A stretch of DNA of 64,000 nucleotides from positions 4,526,001-4,590,000 of the forward strand of contig NZ_CP092497.1 in NCBI RefSeq assembly GCF_022479115.1, given 5' to 3'. Positions 43,401 to 52,809 of this stretch are shown piece by piece. Positions within the stretch are counted from its first letter, which is position 1, and each line of letters opens with the position of its first letter. The notes beneath the pieces were generated by a model. That model ran no database searches, was not told the DNA's origin, and saw only the letters and a program-made list of their open reading frames with translations. The translations under genes and the position numbers were made by a program. This DNA is from Amycolatopsis sp. EV170708-02-1 (GTDB lineage Bacteria; Actinomycetota; Actinomycetes; Mycobacteriales; Pseudonocardiaceae).

Positions 43401-45399
43401 GCCCGGCCGCGTCGTGCTCGAACTCCGTCCGCCTGCCGAGCTGGTCGGTGCGGTTGAGCAGCACGTCGCGCGGGCCGTACTCGCTCCGGGTCACGCCGCC
43501 GAGCCGGTCGGTCACCCCCGCGGTGTTGCCGTCCTCGTCGAACTCGTACACCGTGCGGAAGCCGAAGGAGTCGGTGACCGTGGTGGTCCGCTCGCCGAAG
43601 ACGAGCGAGGTGTCGAGGTAGCCCTGGTCTCCGACGCCCCGGACACAGCGGCCGTACGCGTCGTAGACGTAGCGGTACCAGGCGCCGCTGTGGTCGGTCC
43701 AGCCGGTGATCCGGCCCTCGGCGTCGTGGCTGTAGCGGGCCGGATGGGGCGAGGAATTCGCGCGGACGCTGAGATGTCCTCGCGTGTCGTAGTCGTAGCG
43801 GGCGACGGGGACTTCGGTCGCTTCGGCCAGCGCGCGGATCGCGCGGATCCGGCCGTCTGAGACGTCGAAGGCGATCCAGGCGCCGCCTGAGTGCCTGAGC
43901 GTCGCGGGGGCGCCGTGGTCATCGTGTTCGAGCTCGACGTAAGCGTGATCCTCGGTGCGGATCTCCTTGAGCAGGAACAGATCCGGGTCGCCGTCGGCCG
44001 GGGCGAACCGGCGTTCGGTGCCGCGCCCCGGGTCCGTCAGGAAGTACTCGGCGCCCTCACCACGCAGCCGTCGCGGCGGACCGTGCAGGGCGGTGGCCTC
44101 CGTTCCCGGCGCGGGCACCGGGAATCGCAGGATCATCGCGTCGGCGGTGTGGTAGGTGACGGTCCCGTTCGCGACGGTCAGCCGCTCGTCCACCAGGGAC
44201 GCCCACGACGGGCCGAACCAGCGGCCGCCCCGGTACGACGAGACGTGGTTGCGGACCACGAGCTGGCCGAGCGGTCCCGGCACGACCAAGTCGCTTTCGG
44301 TGACCAGCACGTCCCCGCTCTGGACGTCGATCGGGTCGCCGCTGCCCTCCTTGCAGCCCGGTTCCTTGGTCTCGGACGGATTCCGTTTGCCGTCACCGCC
44401 TTTCGCGCCGGAGGTGGTGGTCGAGCCGTTTCCGTGCGAACCGTCGAGACCACGCGAGTTGTCCGAGGTGTCGTTCTTCGGTGGATCGTTCTTGGGCGGC
44501 GGGTCGGTCTTCGGCGGGTCGTTCTTCGGGGACGAGTGGTCGCCCGACGACGTGGTGGACTCGTCGCCGCCCTTGTCCTTGTCCTTGGGCGGTCCCTTGG
44601 GCGTCGTGTCCAGATCCTTCGGCTTCCCCGAAGGAGTGACCTTGCCGCCCTTGAGGTTCTTCAACGCCTTCGCCGCGTCGTCGAACAGATCCCCGGCCTT
44701 CTTCAACAGCGGGACCAGCGCCTTGAGCGCCTTCACCAGTTTGGTCGTCAGATCGGTGATCTTCGCCGCCGTCTTCGCCACGGCCGCCACCACCTGCGGC
44801 ACCACCCAGGTCAGCCCGATGCCGAGGGTGAACACCACCTGCAGCGCCCACGAGATCAGATGCCCGATCAGCTCGGCGATGATGTCGCGCACCAGGGTCC
44901 GCACCGCGGCGACGACCTCACCCGCGGTCTTCACCCCGGACGACGCGCCTTCGGATCCCTTTTGCGCGGATTGGATCACGGTGGCCGTGTCGGCCGCCTG
45001 CTTGCGGTAGGCGTCCGCCGCCTCGCCCTTCCATGACTCGAGGTCCTTCTTGACCAGGCCGGTCAGTTCCTCGCTGACCTCGCCCAGTTCCTTGGCCACG
45101 TTCGCCCATGTCTGCGCCTGCGCCTGGACCTCGTCGGCGTTGCCCGCCAACGCGTCCAGCGCGTCCTTGAGCGGACCGACGTGCTCCATCAGCCACGACA
45201 CCCCGGCCGCCAGGATCGCCCCGAACGGGTCCAGCGCCATCGACAGCGCGTCCAGCGCGGTCCCGACCGCGCCCATCGCGACGCTCGCCCAGTCCCCGGA
45301 CTCGATCGCCGTCTTCAGCCCGTCCGCGGTCTCCAGCAACGAGACGCCGGTGAACCACTTCGTCGAATCCTGAGTGGGCGCGATCAACGGATTGGACAC
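40475..45399 (-). CDS. Large ESX-type Rhs/YD-repeat polymorphic toxin, frame break before the toxin domain
   Basis: The N-terminus is WXG100-like, with W123-K-G in ESWKGEAADAYRKQ, pointing to type VII (ESX) secretion. A hydrophobic helical part and a Lys/Pro/Asp-rich linker follow, then DUF6531 (SGDPIDVQSGDVL) and about 25 YD repeats (for example GRLVRATGPDGVLELDHD), ending in the Rhs core (NARYISPDPLGLTPGPNPETY). The frame from 45399 leaves the family at about 41300. One frame earlier the C-terminal toxin continues to 40475: YFIKGHLQNQVLGGSGTADN followed by MTTLSRKANAQM, the GHL..N/LGG.G..NLT pattern of a non-specific nuclease-type toxin. The run CCCCGGG at 41297 is the probable site of a missing base. 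No immunity gene is recognisable downstream. Confidence 0.85.
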
Positions 45400-45567
45400 G
45401 TGACTTGCCTCGCTTCAAGGTGATCAGGACGCCGGGGTGACAACCTTGTCATTCAATCATCACGGGCGCGGCGGGATCCGTCGGCCTGTGCCGGGATCAC
45501 CGGTGAGGCGGGACAAGTCTGCCCGAACGGGCAAGGGTCTCGAACGTTCGAAAACCGCGTTGTGTGC

Positions 45568-46197
45568 TCAAAGGGACATCGGCGACACGGGGTCGGCCTT
45601 CCGCACGAGTGCCGCGCCGAGGGTGCGCGCGGTGCGGGCGACGGTGTCGGACAGGGCGGCGAGTGGTTGCGGCGGCGCGAGCACGGCCGCGATCGAACCG
45701 ACCGCCCGGCCGTTCGGCAACCGGATGGCCGCTTCGACGGCGACGAGTTCGTGTTCCGCCTGCCAGACCGGGCAGAAGCGGCCGATGCGTTGCGGCACGG
45801 TCGATCCGGGGCGGAAAAGGAGGTGGTCTTCCGGCCGGGCGAGGCTGGCGGCGGCGATCAGGATGTTCCCGTCGCAGGGCACTGCGAGCACCGAACTGGC
45901 CCGCGTGGCCGCGGTCAGGCGCCGGAGCTCGCCGCGGGCCAGCTCCAGCAGGCGCGGATACGGTTGCCACGATTGGCCGAGCCGGAATGCCTGCGCGCCG
46001 ACGCGATAGCGGTTTTCGTTGCGCTGGACAACCTCCAGTGCGGTCAATTGCTCGAGTAATCGATGTGCCGTCGCTTTCGGTATCGAGCACGAATTCGCCA
46101 GCTGGGTCAATCCCGCTTCACCTTGATGCCGTACCAAAGCATCCAATAGGGTGAAAGCGCCTTCGAGGACGCTTCTCGGTCTTCTCTTGGTCTCCAT
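45568..46197 (-). CDS. IclR-family transcriptional regulator
   Basis: 209 residues from the ATG at 46197, with GGGGATT upstream. The winged helix is SVLEGAFTLLDALVRHQGEAGLTQLANSCSIPKATAHRLLEQL. The effector-binding domain is shorter than in standard IclR (about 250 residues) and has VLAVPCDGNILIAAASLARPEDHLLFRPGS and RIGRFCPVWQAEHE. It overlaps nothing and is divergent from the FG-GAP protein gene. Confidence 0.83.
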   Translation of the reverse strand: METKRRPRSVLEGAFTLLDALVRHQGEAGLTQLANSCSIPKATAHRLLEQLTALEVVQRNENRYRVGAQAFRLGQSWQPYPRLLELARGELRRLTAATRASSVLAVPCDGNILIAAASLARPEDHLLFRPGSTVPQRIGRFCPVWQAEHELVAVEAAIRLPNGRAVGSIAAVLAPPQPLAALSDTVARTARTLGAALVRKADPVSPMSL

Positions 46198-46348
46198 TGG
46201 AATCCCCTCGCGCGGTCCACTGGACGGAATCCTTGCTGACAAGGCCAGCCCGTCGGTGTCAGGGTGGAACGGTCCCGGTGCGTATCTTCGGTCAAAAAGC
46301 GCGAACTGGGAAGAGTGCATCCACCGAACGGAAAGAGGTTCGAGCACA

Positions 46349-47227
46349 ATGCGAAGATCCATTCGGCTGGGAACGGCGCTGGCGGGTCTGCTCGCCGGTC
46401 TGCTCGTGGCGCCCGCGGCGGCCGCGGACGAGGGCGACGTCCGTATCGCGGCCTCGCCCCCGTCGCAGAAGACCGCCGCGGACTTCGACGGCGACGGGTT
46501 CGCGGACAAGGCGGTTTGGCGCCCTGGCAACGGTGTCTGGTATGTGATCCGCAGCGGCAACGGCAGCGTGGTGACCCAGCAGTGGGGTGTCTCGGGCGAC
46601 GTGCCGGTCGCCGCCGACTACGACGGTGACAATCGGGCCGACTTCGCCGTGTGGCGGCCGAGCAACGGTATTTGGTACATCATCCAGAGCAGCAACGGCG
46701 CGGTGGTGACCCAGCAGTGGGGCGTGGCCGGTGACGTTCCGTTGACCGGCGATTTCAATGGTGACGGCCGCTCCGATTTCGTCGTCTGGCGGCCGAGTAA
46801 TGGGACCTGGTACGTGCTGGGTATCGCCACCGTGCAATGGGGTGTGGCCGGTGACGTTCCGGTCGCGGGCGATTTCAACGCGGATGGGCGAGCCGACTTC
46901 ACCGTTTGGCGGCCGAGCGACGGCGTCTGGTACGTGCGGGGAATCGCGAACCAGCAATGGGGTATCTCGGGCGACATTCCGGTGGCGGGCGATTTCAACG
47001 CGGACGGCCGCTCCGATTTCGCCGTCTGGCGGCCGGGTAACGGCGTCTGGTACGTGCTGGGTATCGCGACCCAGCAATGGGGTGTGGCCGGTGACGTGCC
47101 CATGGCGGGCGATTTCGGCGGCGACCCGCGGGCCGACTTCGTGGTGTGGCGCCCGTCGAACGGGACCTGGTACGGCCTGAACCTGTTCACCACCCAGTGG
47201 GGGATAGCGGGCGACATCCCGGTCTGA
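46349..47227 (+). CDS. Secreted FG-GAP/VCBS repeat protein
   Basis: 292 residues with a signal peptide (SIRLGTALAGLLAGLLVAPAAAA). Six repeats of about 40-48 residues follow, each built on DFxGDGxxDxxVWRPxNGxWY...QWGVAGDVPVAG, with a Ca2+-binding DxDxDG-like loop (DFDGDGFAD, DYDGDNRAD, DFNGDGRSD, DFNADGRAD). The repeats should form a short beta-propeller-like stack. Extracellular binding role likely; no catalytic residues seen. The high repeat identity also makes this a site where the assembly could lose or gain a unit. Confidence 0.88.
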   Translation: MRRSIRLGTALAGLLAGLLVAPAAAADEGDVRIAASPPSQKTAADFDGDGFADKAVWRPGNGVWYVIRSGNGSVVTQQWGVSGDVPVAADYDGDNRADFAVWRPSNGIWYIIQSSNGAVVTQQWGVAGDVPLTGDFNGDGRSDFVVWRPSNGTWYVLGIATVQWGVAGDVPVAGDFNADGRADFTVWRPSDGVWYVRGIANQQWGISGDIPVAGDFNADGRSDFAVWRPGNGVWYVLGIATQQWGVAGDVPMAGDFGGDPRADFVVWRPSNGTWYGLNLFTTQWGIAGDIPV

Positions 47228-47240
47228 GCGGGTGTGAACG

Positions 47241-49931
47241 TCAGGAAGTGACTCCCGCGTCGACGAGGTCGGGTATATCCCTCAGCTGCCTGCGCGAGGT
47301 GATGCCGAGCTTGCGGAAGATGTTGCGGAGGTGGGCATCCACCGTGCGGGGACTGAGGAACAGGCGCGTGGCCACCTCCTTCGACGTCGCGCCCCCGGCG
47401 ACCTGGCGCGCGATATGCGTCTCCTGCATGGTCAGGTGGTCGTAGGAACGCCCGGTGCGGCTGCGGGCGACCTCCCCGGTCGCCCGCAGCTCGCCGACGG
47501 CCCGCCGGGTGAACGCCTCCAGCCCGATGTCCGACAGCCGTTCGTGCGCGGTGCGCAGGTGCTCGCGTGCCTCACGGCGGCGGCCCTCGCGGCGCAGCCA
47601 CTCGCCGTACCGCAGATGCGCCCGGGCGAGGTGCACCGCGAGCGGGCCGTTCGCCAGCTGCCCGAGCGCTTCCAGGTGGTCGGCCTCCGCGTCGGTGACC
47701 AGGGCCCGCGCGGCCGCCGCGATCCCGAGGGCGAATGCGGTTCCGGCGGGTTCCGTGCGTTCGGTCAAGGAATCCAGCGCCGACCGGGCGGCGGCGTGCT
47801 CCCCGCACCGGACCGCGGCTTCCACCAGCTCGGGCAGCGCGATGCCGGTGAGGAAGAGATCACCGCTCGCCACGGCACGGGTGGCCGCGTCGAGCGCGGC
47901 CGGGTACTCGGCGAGACCGTTGTACAGCACGGCCGTCGCCCAGTGGGCGTTCGCGGTCAGCTGGCCGTTGCCCCGCGTCGTCGCCTCGGCGAACAGGTCG
48001 AGCACTTCCTCGCGGCGGCCGCGCAGGGCCGCCAGATGCACTCGGGGGTAGAGCTGTGGCGCGTCGCCGACGGCGTCGGCGATCGCCTCCTCTTCCGCGA
48101 TCGCGGCCATCGCCCGGCCGAAGTTCCCGGTGAGCACCGCGTGCAGCGCCACCTGGGACAGGCCGAGCCGGATGGTCATCGGCGATCCGGTGTCCCGCCC
48201 GGTCCGCACGAGCCAGTCGACGATCGTCGCGTGCAGGTCGATGTCCCACAGTTCGCCCGCGAGCACGGTGGCCAAGGCCGGCGTCCTGGTCCAGCCGGCG
48301 TCGTCGCCGGTGAGAACCCGGCGAAGCGCGGGCACTCCGGCATGGTGTCCTTCGGTGGTCAACCGCACGAGCGCGTCGAGGAGGTCCGGCGGCCCCGGAG
48401 GCGCCGAGCGGGCCGCGTCGAGGACGCGGTCCAGCACTCCCGCGGCCCTGCCGACGACGAGCCCCATTTCCAGTGCCGCGACGAAGAACTCGCGCGAGCG
48501 CTCCGGATCGACGGCGGCGAGCCGTTGTGCCGCCCGCAGAATGAGTTCCGGCCCCCGGACGGCCCCCTCCGCGCCTTGGACGAAGGCGATCCGGCCGCGC
48601 AGCAGTTCGACGGAAGCGTGCTGAGGGACGTCCAGTGTCTCCGTGCCGACGCTGGCCAGCAGATCCGCCGCCGCGTCCGTCCCGCCCGCTTCGAGTGTCG
48701 TCCGGGCGGCCGCGAGGGTGCGCTCGGTCTGCTTGGCGGGATCGAGCGAAAGCGCCGCAGCCCGCGCGAGGAACGCGGCGGCGGCCGCCACGCCACCGCG
48801 CGCCTGCGCCCGCGACGCCGACAACTCCAGCTCCGCCGCGACCTCTTCGTCCGGTCCGGTGGTGGCCTGGGCACGGTGCCAGGCCCGCCGGTCACCGGCG
48901 GTTTCCGGGTCGGTGACCTCGGCCAGCGCCCGATGCGCGGCATGGCGCTGCTCCGCCTCGGCCGCGCGGTACGCGGCGGACCGCGCCAGCGGATGGCAGA
49001 AGCGCGCCCGTGTGTCGAACCGGATCAGCCCGGACGCCTCGGCGGCGGCGCTCGCGGCGGGCACTTCGATGTCCAGCAGCCGCGCGGCCGCCCACAGCAG
49101 ACCGGGGTCGCCGGTGGGATCGGCGCTCGCGAGGATCAGCAGCCGCCGCGCGTCCACGGGCAGTTCCGCCATCCTGGCCAGGAAACTGCGCTCGATCCGG
49201 CTCGCGACCGGCGACGGTTCCGGCAGCGCGAAGCCGCCCGCTTTCGGCAGTTCGATCAGGGCGAGCGGGTTGCCGCGGGCCTCGGCGAGCAGGCGGTCAC
49301 GCACCCGCTCGTCCAGCGTCACGGTCTTCTCCCCGGCCAGCAAGGCGCGCGCGTGCGCGTCGGTCAGCCCGCCGACCGTCAGCCCGGGCAGTTCGTCCAG
49401 CCCGGGTACCGGATCGCGGTCGCGGGCGGCGAACACCATCGCGATCGGCTCGGCCGCGATCCGCCTCGCCAGGAACGTCAACGCCCTCGCCGACGCGGTG
49501 TCCAGCCAATGCGCGTCGTCGACCAGACACAGCATCGGACGCGTCCCGGCAGCGGTCGCCAGCAGTTCGAGCGCGGCGAGGCCGACCCGGAACGGGTCCG
49601 GCGCGCCGTCGGCCAGCCCGAAGGCGACGAGGAGGGACTCGCGGTACGGAGCCGACAGCGTGTCGAGGTGCGCCAACGCCGGAACGCACAGCTGATGCAG
49701 CGCCGCGAACGGCAGCTCGCCCTCGAACTCCGACCCGGACGCGCGGATGAGCTGGAATTCCCCCGCGCTCGCCTGTCCGACGTGGTCCAGCAGCGCGCTC
49801 TTGCCGATCCCCGGTTCACCACGGAGGACGAGCACCCCGCCCTCGCCCCGGCCGGCCGCGCGGACCAGGGCGAGGAGTCGATCGATCTCGTCTCGCCTGC
49901 CGACGAGCGGACGGGAAGACGTCGTGGGCAT
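47241..49931 (-). CDS. LuxR-family ATP-binding regulator (LAL type)
   Basis: 896 residues from the ATG at 49931. The N-terminus LVGRRDEIDRLLALV precedes the Walker A motif RGEPGIGKSAL (about residues 37-47); the Walker B is MLCLVDDAHW. A long helical sensor region follows and the C-terminus is the LuxR helix-turn-helix (LTMQETHIARQVAGGATSKEVATRLFLSPRTVDAHLRNIFRKLGI). LAL regulators activate catabolic or secondary-metabolite genes. It is divergent from the MFS exporter operon and is the best candidate to control it. Confidence 0.92.
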   Translation of the reverse strand: MPTTSSRPLVGRRDEIDRLLALVRAAGRGEGGVLVLRGEPGIGKSALLDHVGQASAGEFQLIRASGSEFEGELPFAALHQLCVPALAHLDTLSAPYRESLLVAFGLADGAPDPFRVGLAALELLATAAGTRPMLCLVDDAHWLDTASARALTFLARRIAAEPIAMVFAARDRDPVPGLDELPGLTVGGLTDAHARALLAGEKTVTLDERVRDRLLAEARGNPLALIELPKAGGFALPEPSPVASRIERSFLARMAELPVDARRLLILASADPTGDPGLLWAAARLLDIEVPAASAAAEASGLIRFDTRARFCHPLARSAAYRAAEAEQRHAAHRALAEVTDPETAGDRRAWHRAQATTGPDEEVAAELELSASRAQARGGVAAAAAFLARAAALSLDPAKQTERTLAAARTTLEAGGTDAAADLLASVGTETLDVPQHASVELLRGRIAFVQGAEGAVRGPELILRAAQRLAAVDPERSREFFVAALEMGLVVGRAAGVLDRVLDAARSAPPGPPDLLDALVRLTTEGHHAGVPALRRVLTGDDAGWTRTPALATVLAGELWDIDLHATIVDWLVRTGRDTGSPMTIRLGLSQVALHAVLTGNFGRAMAAIAEEEAIADAVGDAPQLYPRVHLAALRGRREEVLDLFAEATTRGNGQLTANAHWATAVLYNGLAEYPAALDAATRAVASGDLFLTGIALPELVEAAVRCGEHAAARSALDSLTERTEPAGTAFALGIAAAARALVTDAEADHLEALGQLANGPLAVHLARAHLRYGEWLRREGRRREAREHLRTAHERLSDIGLEAFTRRAVGELRATGEVARSRTGRSYDHLTMQETHIARQVAGGATSKEVATRLFLSPRTVDAHLRNIFRKLGITSRRQLRDIPDLVDAGVTS

Positions 49932-50007
49932 GGTCTGAACCCTAGCGAGGCGAACTAGGCGACTGTCACCGACGCGAACGGAGCAGGCCCCGCGCGATCG
50001 TTGCGGC

Positions 50008-51372
50008 ATGACAGTACGAGAGACGAAACGGATCTCGCGCGGCGTGGCGATGGCCGGCCTGGCGAGTGCCATGTTCCTGGTCATCCTCGACGCCGCGATG
50101 GTCAACCTCGCCGGATCCACGATCCGGCAGGGTCTGGGGCTCACCGCCGCCGAGCTCACGGTGGTCGTGGACAGCTATCTGGTGACCTTCGCCGGTCTGC
50201 TGCTGCTCGGCGGCCGTCTCGCCGACGTGCTCGGGGCCAGGAAGGTGTTCCTGGCCGGAATGGCGGGCTATCTCGCGGCCACGGCCTTCTGCGCGCTGGC
50301 CACCGGCGGCGGGATGCTGATCGCCGGGCGGATCGGGCAGGGGATCGGGGCCGCCGTCCTGATGCCCGCCGCGCTCTCGCTCGTGCTCGGCCTCTACCCG
50401 TCGCCCGCGGAACGCACCCGGGCGATGGGGATCTGGGGCGCGGTCGCGGGGGCGGGCAGCCTCGCCGGCGTCTTCCTCGGCGGCACGCTGACCGAACTGC
50501 TCGGCTGGCAGGCGGTGTTCGTGACCCCGGTGCCGTTCGGCGCCGTCGGCGCGTTCGTCGTGTGGCGCGCCGTGCGGCCGGTGCCCGGGAGGCCGGGCCG
50601 GTTCGACGCGCTGGGCGCCGTCACGATCACCATCGGGATCTCCGGGCTCGCGCTGGGCATGGTCTCCGCCTCGGACGCCGGCTGGACCGCGCCCGGCACG
50701 GTCGCCGGGCTCGCCGCGGGCCTCGTTTCGCTGGCGGCGTTCGTGGTCGTCGAGCGCCGCTCCGCGCGGCCTCTGGTCCCGCTGGGGGTGTTCCGCCGGA
50801 AACCGGTGGTCACCGCGAACCTGGTGATGGTGCTGATCGGCGGCACCCTGACGAGCCTGTTCTTCTTCCTGCCCCAGTACCAGCAGGACGTGCTCGGGAT
50901 GAGCCCGCTGGCGACCGGAATGACCCAGCTCCCGCTCGCCGTCATGATCATCGTCGGCAGTGTCCTCGCACCGATGCTGGCGAAACGCGTCGGGCCCGGC
51001 CGCGCGCTGCCGGCCGCCCTCACCGTTCTGCTCGCCGGTTTCCTTTGGCTGGCTTGGGATCCGACGACCAGCGGCTTCTCGGTGAGTTTGCTGGGCGCGT
51101 TCCTGCTGATCGGCACCGGGCTCGGGCTGGGCGCCGTCAACGCCACCGCGATGGCGGTCCGCGACAGCGCGGACGGCGAGGCGGGTCTGCTCAGCGGACT
51201 GGTCAACGCCGCGCAGCAACTGGGCGGTGCGGTCGGGCTCGCCGCGCTCGCCGGAATCGCCATCGGCGCCGCCGGAACACACGGCGACATCTCGTTCACG
51301 ACCGCTTTCCTCGGCGAAGCCGCCTTCGTCGTCATCGCCCTCGCGGTGTCGCTCACCTCAGCCAAACGTTGA
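50008..51372 (+). CDS. MFS exporter, DHA2 (EmrB/QacA) type
   Basis: 454 residues, 12 to 14 membrane helices. Family motifs are the helix-1 segment MFLVILDAAMVNLAG, motif A GGRLADVLGARKVFLAG and motif C region AGAGSLAGVFLGGTLTELLGWQAVF. It likely expels a drug or own metabolite by proton antiport. First gene of a three-gene run with an NmrA-like reductase (14 bases on) and a Dabb protein. Confidence 0.92.
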   Translation: MTVRETKRISRGVAMAGLASAMFLVILDAAMVNLAGSTIRQGLGLTAAELTVVVDSYLVTFAGLLLLGGRLADVLGARKVFLAGMAGYLAATAFCALATGGGMLIAGRIGQGIGAAVLMPAALSLVLGLYPSPAERTRAMGIWGAVAGAGSLAGVFLGGTLTELLGWQAVFVTPVPFGAVGAFVVWRAVRPVPGRPGRFDALGAVTITIGISGLALGMVSASDAGWTAPGTVAGLAAGLVSLAAFVVVERRSARPLVPLGVFRRKPVVTANLVMVLIGGTLTSLFFFLPQYQQDVLGMSPLATGMTQLPLAVMIIVGSVLAPMLAKRVGPGRALPAALTVLLAGFLWLAWDPTTSGFSVSLLGAFLLIGTGLGLGAVNATAMAVRDSADGEAGLLSGLVNAAQQLGGAVGLAALAGIAIGAAGTHGDISFTTAFLGEAAFVVIALAVSLTSAKR

Positions 51373-51386
51373 AAGGACACTCCACA

Positions 51387-52238
51387 ATGGACACAGTATT
51401 GGTGACCGGCGCGACCGGAACCGTCGGATCCGCGTTGATCCCCGCCCTTCGAGCCCGCGGAGTCGCCGTCCGCGCCATGACCCGGGACCCCGGGCGCTCC
51501 GTTCCCGGCGCCGAGACCGTCGTCGCCGATCTGCGTGATCCGGAATCCGTCGCCACGGCGCTGAAAGGCGTCGACGCGGCCTTCCTCAACAGCCCGTCCG
51601 CGGCCGACGCCGCCGCGCACCAGATCCGGTTCGCCGACCTGGCCCGGGACGCCGGCGTGAACCGGCTCGTGCTGCTCTCGCAGTACGCGGCGAACGCCGA
51701 CTCGCCGGTACGATTCCTGCGCTGGCACGCCGAAGTCGAGGAATACGTCCGAAAACTCGGGATCGACCACACCGTGCTGCGCCCCAACCTGTACCTGCAG
51801 GCGCTGCTCGCCTTCTCCCGCACCATCGCGCAGGGCTTCATCGCCGCGCCCATCGGCGACGCCGCCGTCAGCGCGATCGACACGAGGGACATCGCGGACG
51901 CCGCCGCGGTCGTGCTGACCGATTCGGGACACACTGGCCGGACCTACACCTTGACCGGCCCGCGCGCCGTGACCCACACCGAGATCGCCCACGCACTTTC
52001 CGTCGTTGCGGGACGGAGCGTCGTCTTTCACGACACGTCCGCCGATCAGTTTTCCGCCGCACTGAGCGGTTTGCTCCCGCCATGGCAGCTCGACGGTCTC
52101 ATCGAGGACTACGCCCACTACGCCCGCGGCGAAGCCGCCGAAGTGCACCCGTCCGTCGCCGAGCTGACCGGGAAACCCGCGCGTGACGTCACCGACTTCG
52201 CCCGCGACCACGCCGACGCCTTCAAGGCCGTCCGATGA
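51387..52238 (+). CDS. NmrA-like/atypical SDR NAD(P)-binding protein
   Basis: 283 residues. The N-terminal dinucleotide motif is VLVTGATGTVGSALIPAL (TGxxGxxG). There is no YxxxK catalytic pair, which places it with the NmrA/azoreductase-type atypical short-chain dehydrogenases (HTVLRPNLYLQALLAFS is the family's C-terminal pattern). AAAGGA precedes the ATG. It may reduce quinones or act as a redox sensor. Its stop overlaps the next gene's start (ATGA). Confidence 0.88.
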   Translation: MDTVLVTGATGTVGSALIPALRARGVAVRAMTRDPGRSVPGAETVVADLRDPESVATALKGVDAAFLNSPSAADAAAHQIRFADLARDAGVNRLVLLSQYAANADSPVRFLRWHAEVEEYVRKLGIDHTVLRPNLYLQALLAFSRTIAQGFIAAPIGDAAVSAIDTRDIADAAAVVLTDSGHTGRTYTLTGPRAVTHTEIAHALSVVAGRSVVFHDTSADQFSAALSGLLPPWQLDGLIEDYAHYARGEAAEVHPSVAELTGKPARDVTDFARDHADAFKAVR

Positions 52239-52648
52239 TCTACCACTGCATCCGGTTCACTCTCAAGCCCGGAGTCTCCGAAACGGAGAAAGCGGCGGGC
52301 CTGGCGCAGATGGGTGAGCACATCAACGCGATTCCCGCGATCAAAGCACGCGTCGTCGGCCCCGATTTCGGCGGTGAATTCGACTACGGCGCCGTCACCG
52401 TCCTCGAAGACATCGAGGGATACGAGCAGTACATGAATCATCCGGCGCATCTCGCGATGGACCGGGCCGGATTGCCACTCATCGACAGATTCGTCTCGTG
52501 CGACGTCACCGACGACCCGGATCCGGAGATCGGCGCGAAGATCGCCGACGTGCACCGGCGACGGTTCGAGAACGTGCCGGACGTGGCCGAGTTGGTCGCG
52601 GGGCTTGGGGAATACACCGGGAGTGCGGCGCCCGACCCTATGCGGTGA
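52235..52648 (+). CDS. Dabb (stress-responsive alpha/beta barrel) family protein
   Basis: 137 residues. The Dabb pattern is IYHCIRFTLKPGVSETEKAAGLAQMGEHINAIPAIK followed by GEFDYGAVTVLEDIEGYEQYMNHPAH. These small proteins dimerise as a ferredoxin-like barrel; some act in polyketide chemistry, most are uncharacterised. It is translationally coupled to the reductase gene, so the exporter, reductase and Dabb protein probably act on the same compound. Confidence 0.88.
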   Translation: MIYHCIRFTLKPGVSETEKAAGLAQMGEHINAIPAIKARVVGPDFGGEFDYGAVTVLEDIEGYEQYMNHPAHLAMDRAGLPLIDRFVSCDVTDDPDPEIGAKIADVHRRRFENVPDVAELVAGLGEYTGSAAPDPMR

Positions 52649-52789
52649 GGGTGTTCGCGGCCGGAGTTTCGCCCGCCCGGGTCCGGTTTCTGTTTTCGGC
52701 CTGTCAGGGGCTTCGCCTAGGGTGAATATCCTTCAAGGCCGATTCACTCTTCAGTGTTGTTAGCGCGTTTCGCTGATTGCTTAAAAGTA

Positions 52790-52803
52790 CGAACACCTGT
52801 TCG
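52790..52803. promoter_or_regulatory. LexA (SOS) box upstream of the DUF222-HNH gene
   Basis: CGAACACCTGTTCG matches the actinobacterial/Gram-positive SOS box pattern CGAAC-N4-GTTCG exactly. It lies directly before the possible start codons of the HNH gene, where LexA would block transcription. Confidence 0.8.
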
Positions 52804-52809
52804 ATGAAT

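Noticed and set aside
47331..49958. Long plus-strand frame (875 codons) opposite the LuxR-LAL gene
   Set aside because: Arg/Gln/Gly-rich low-complexity translation without domains; shadow of the LAL regulator.
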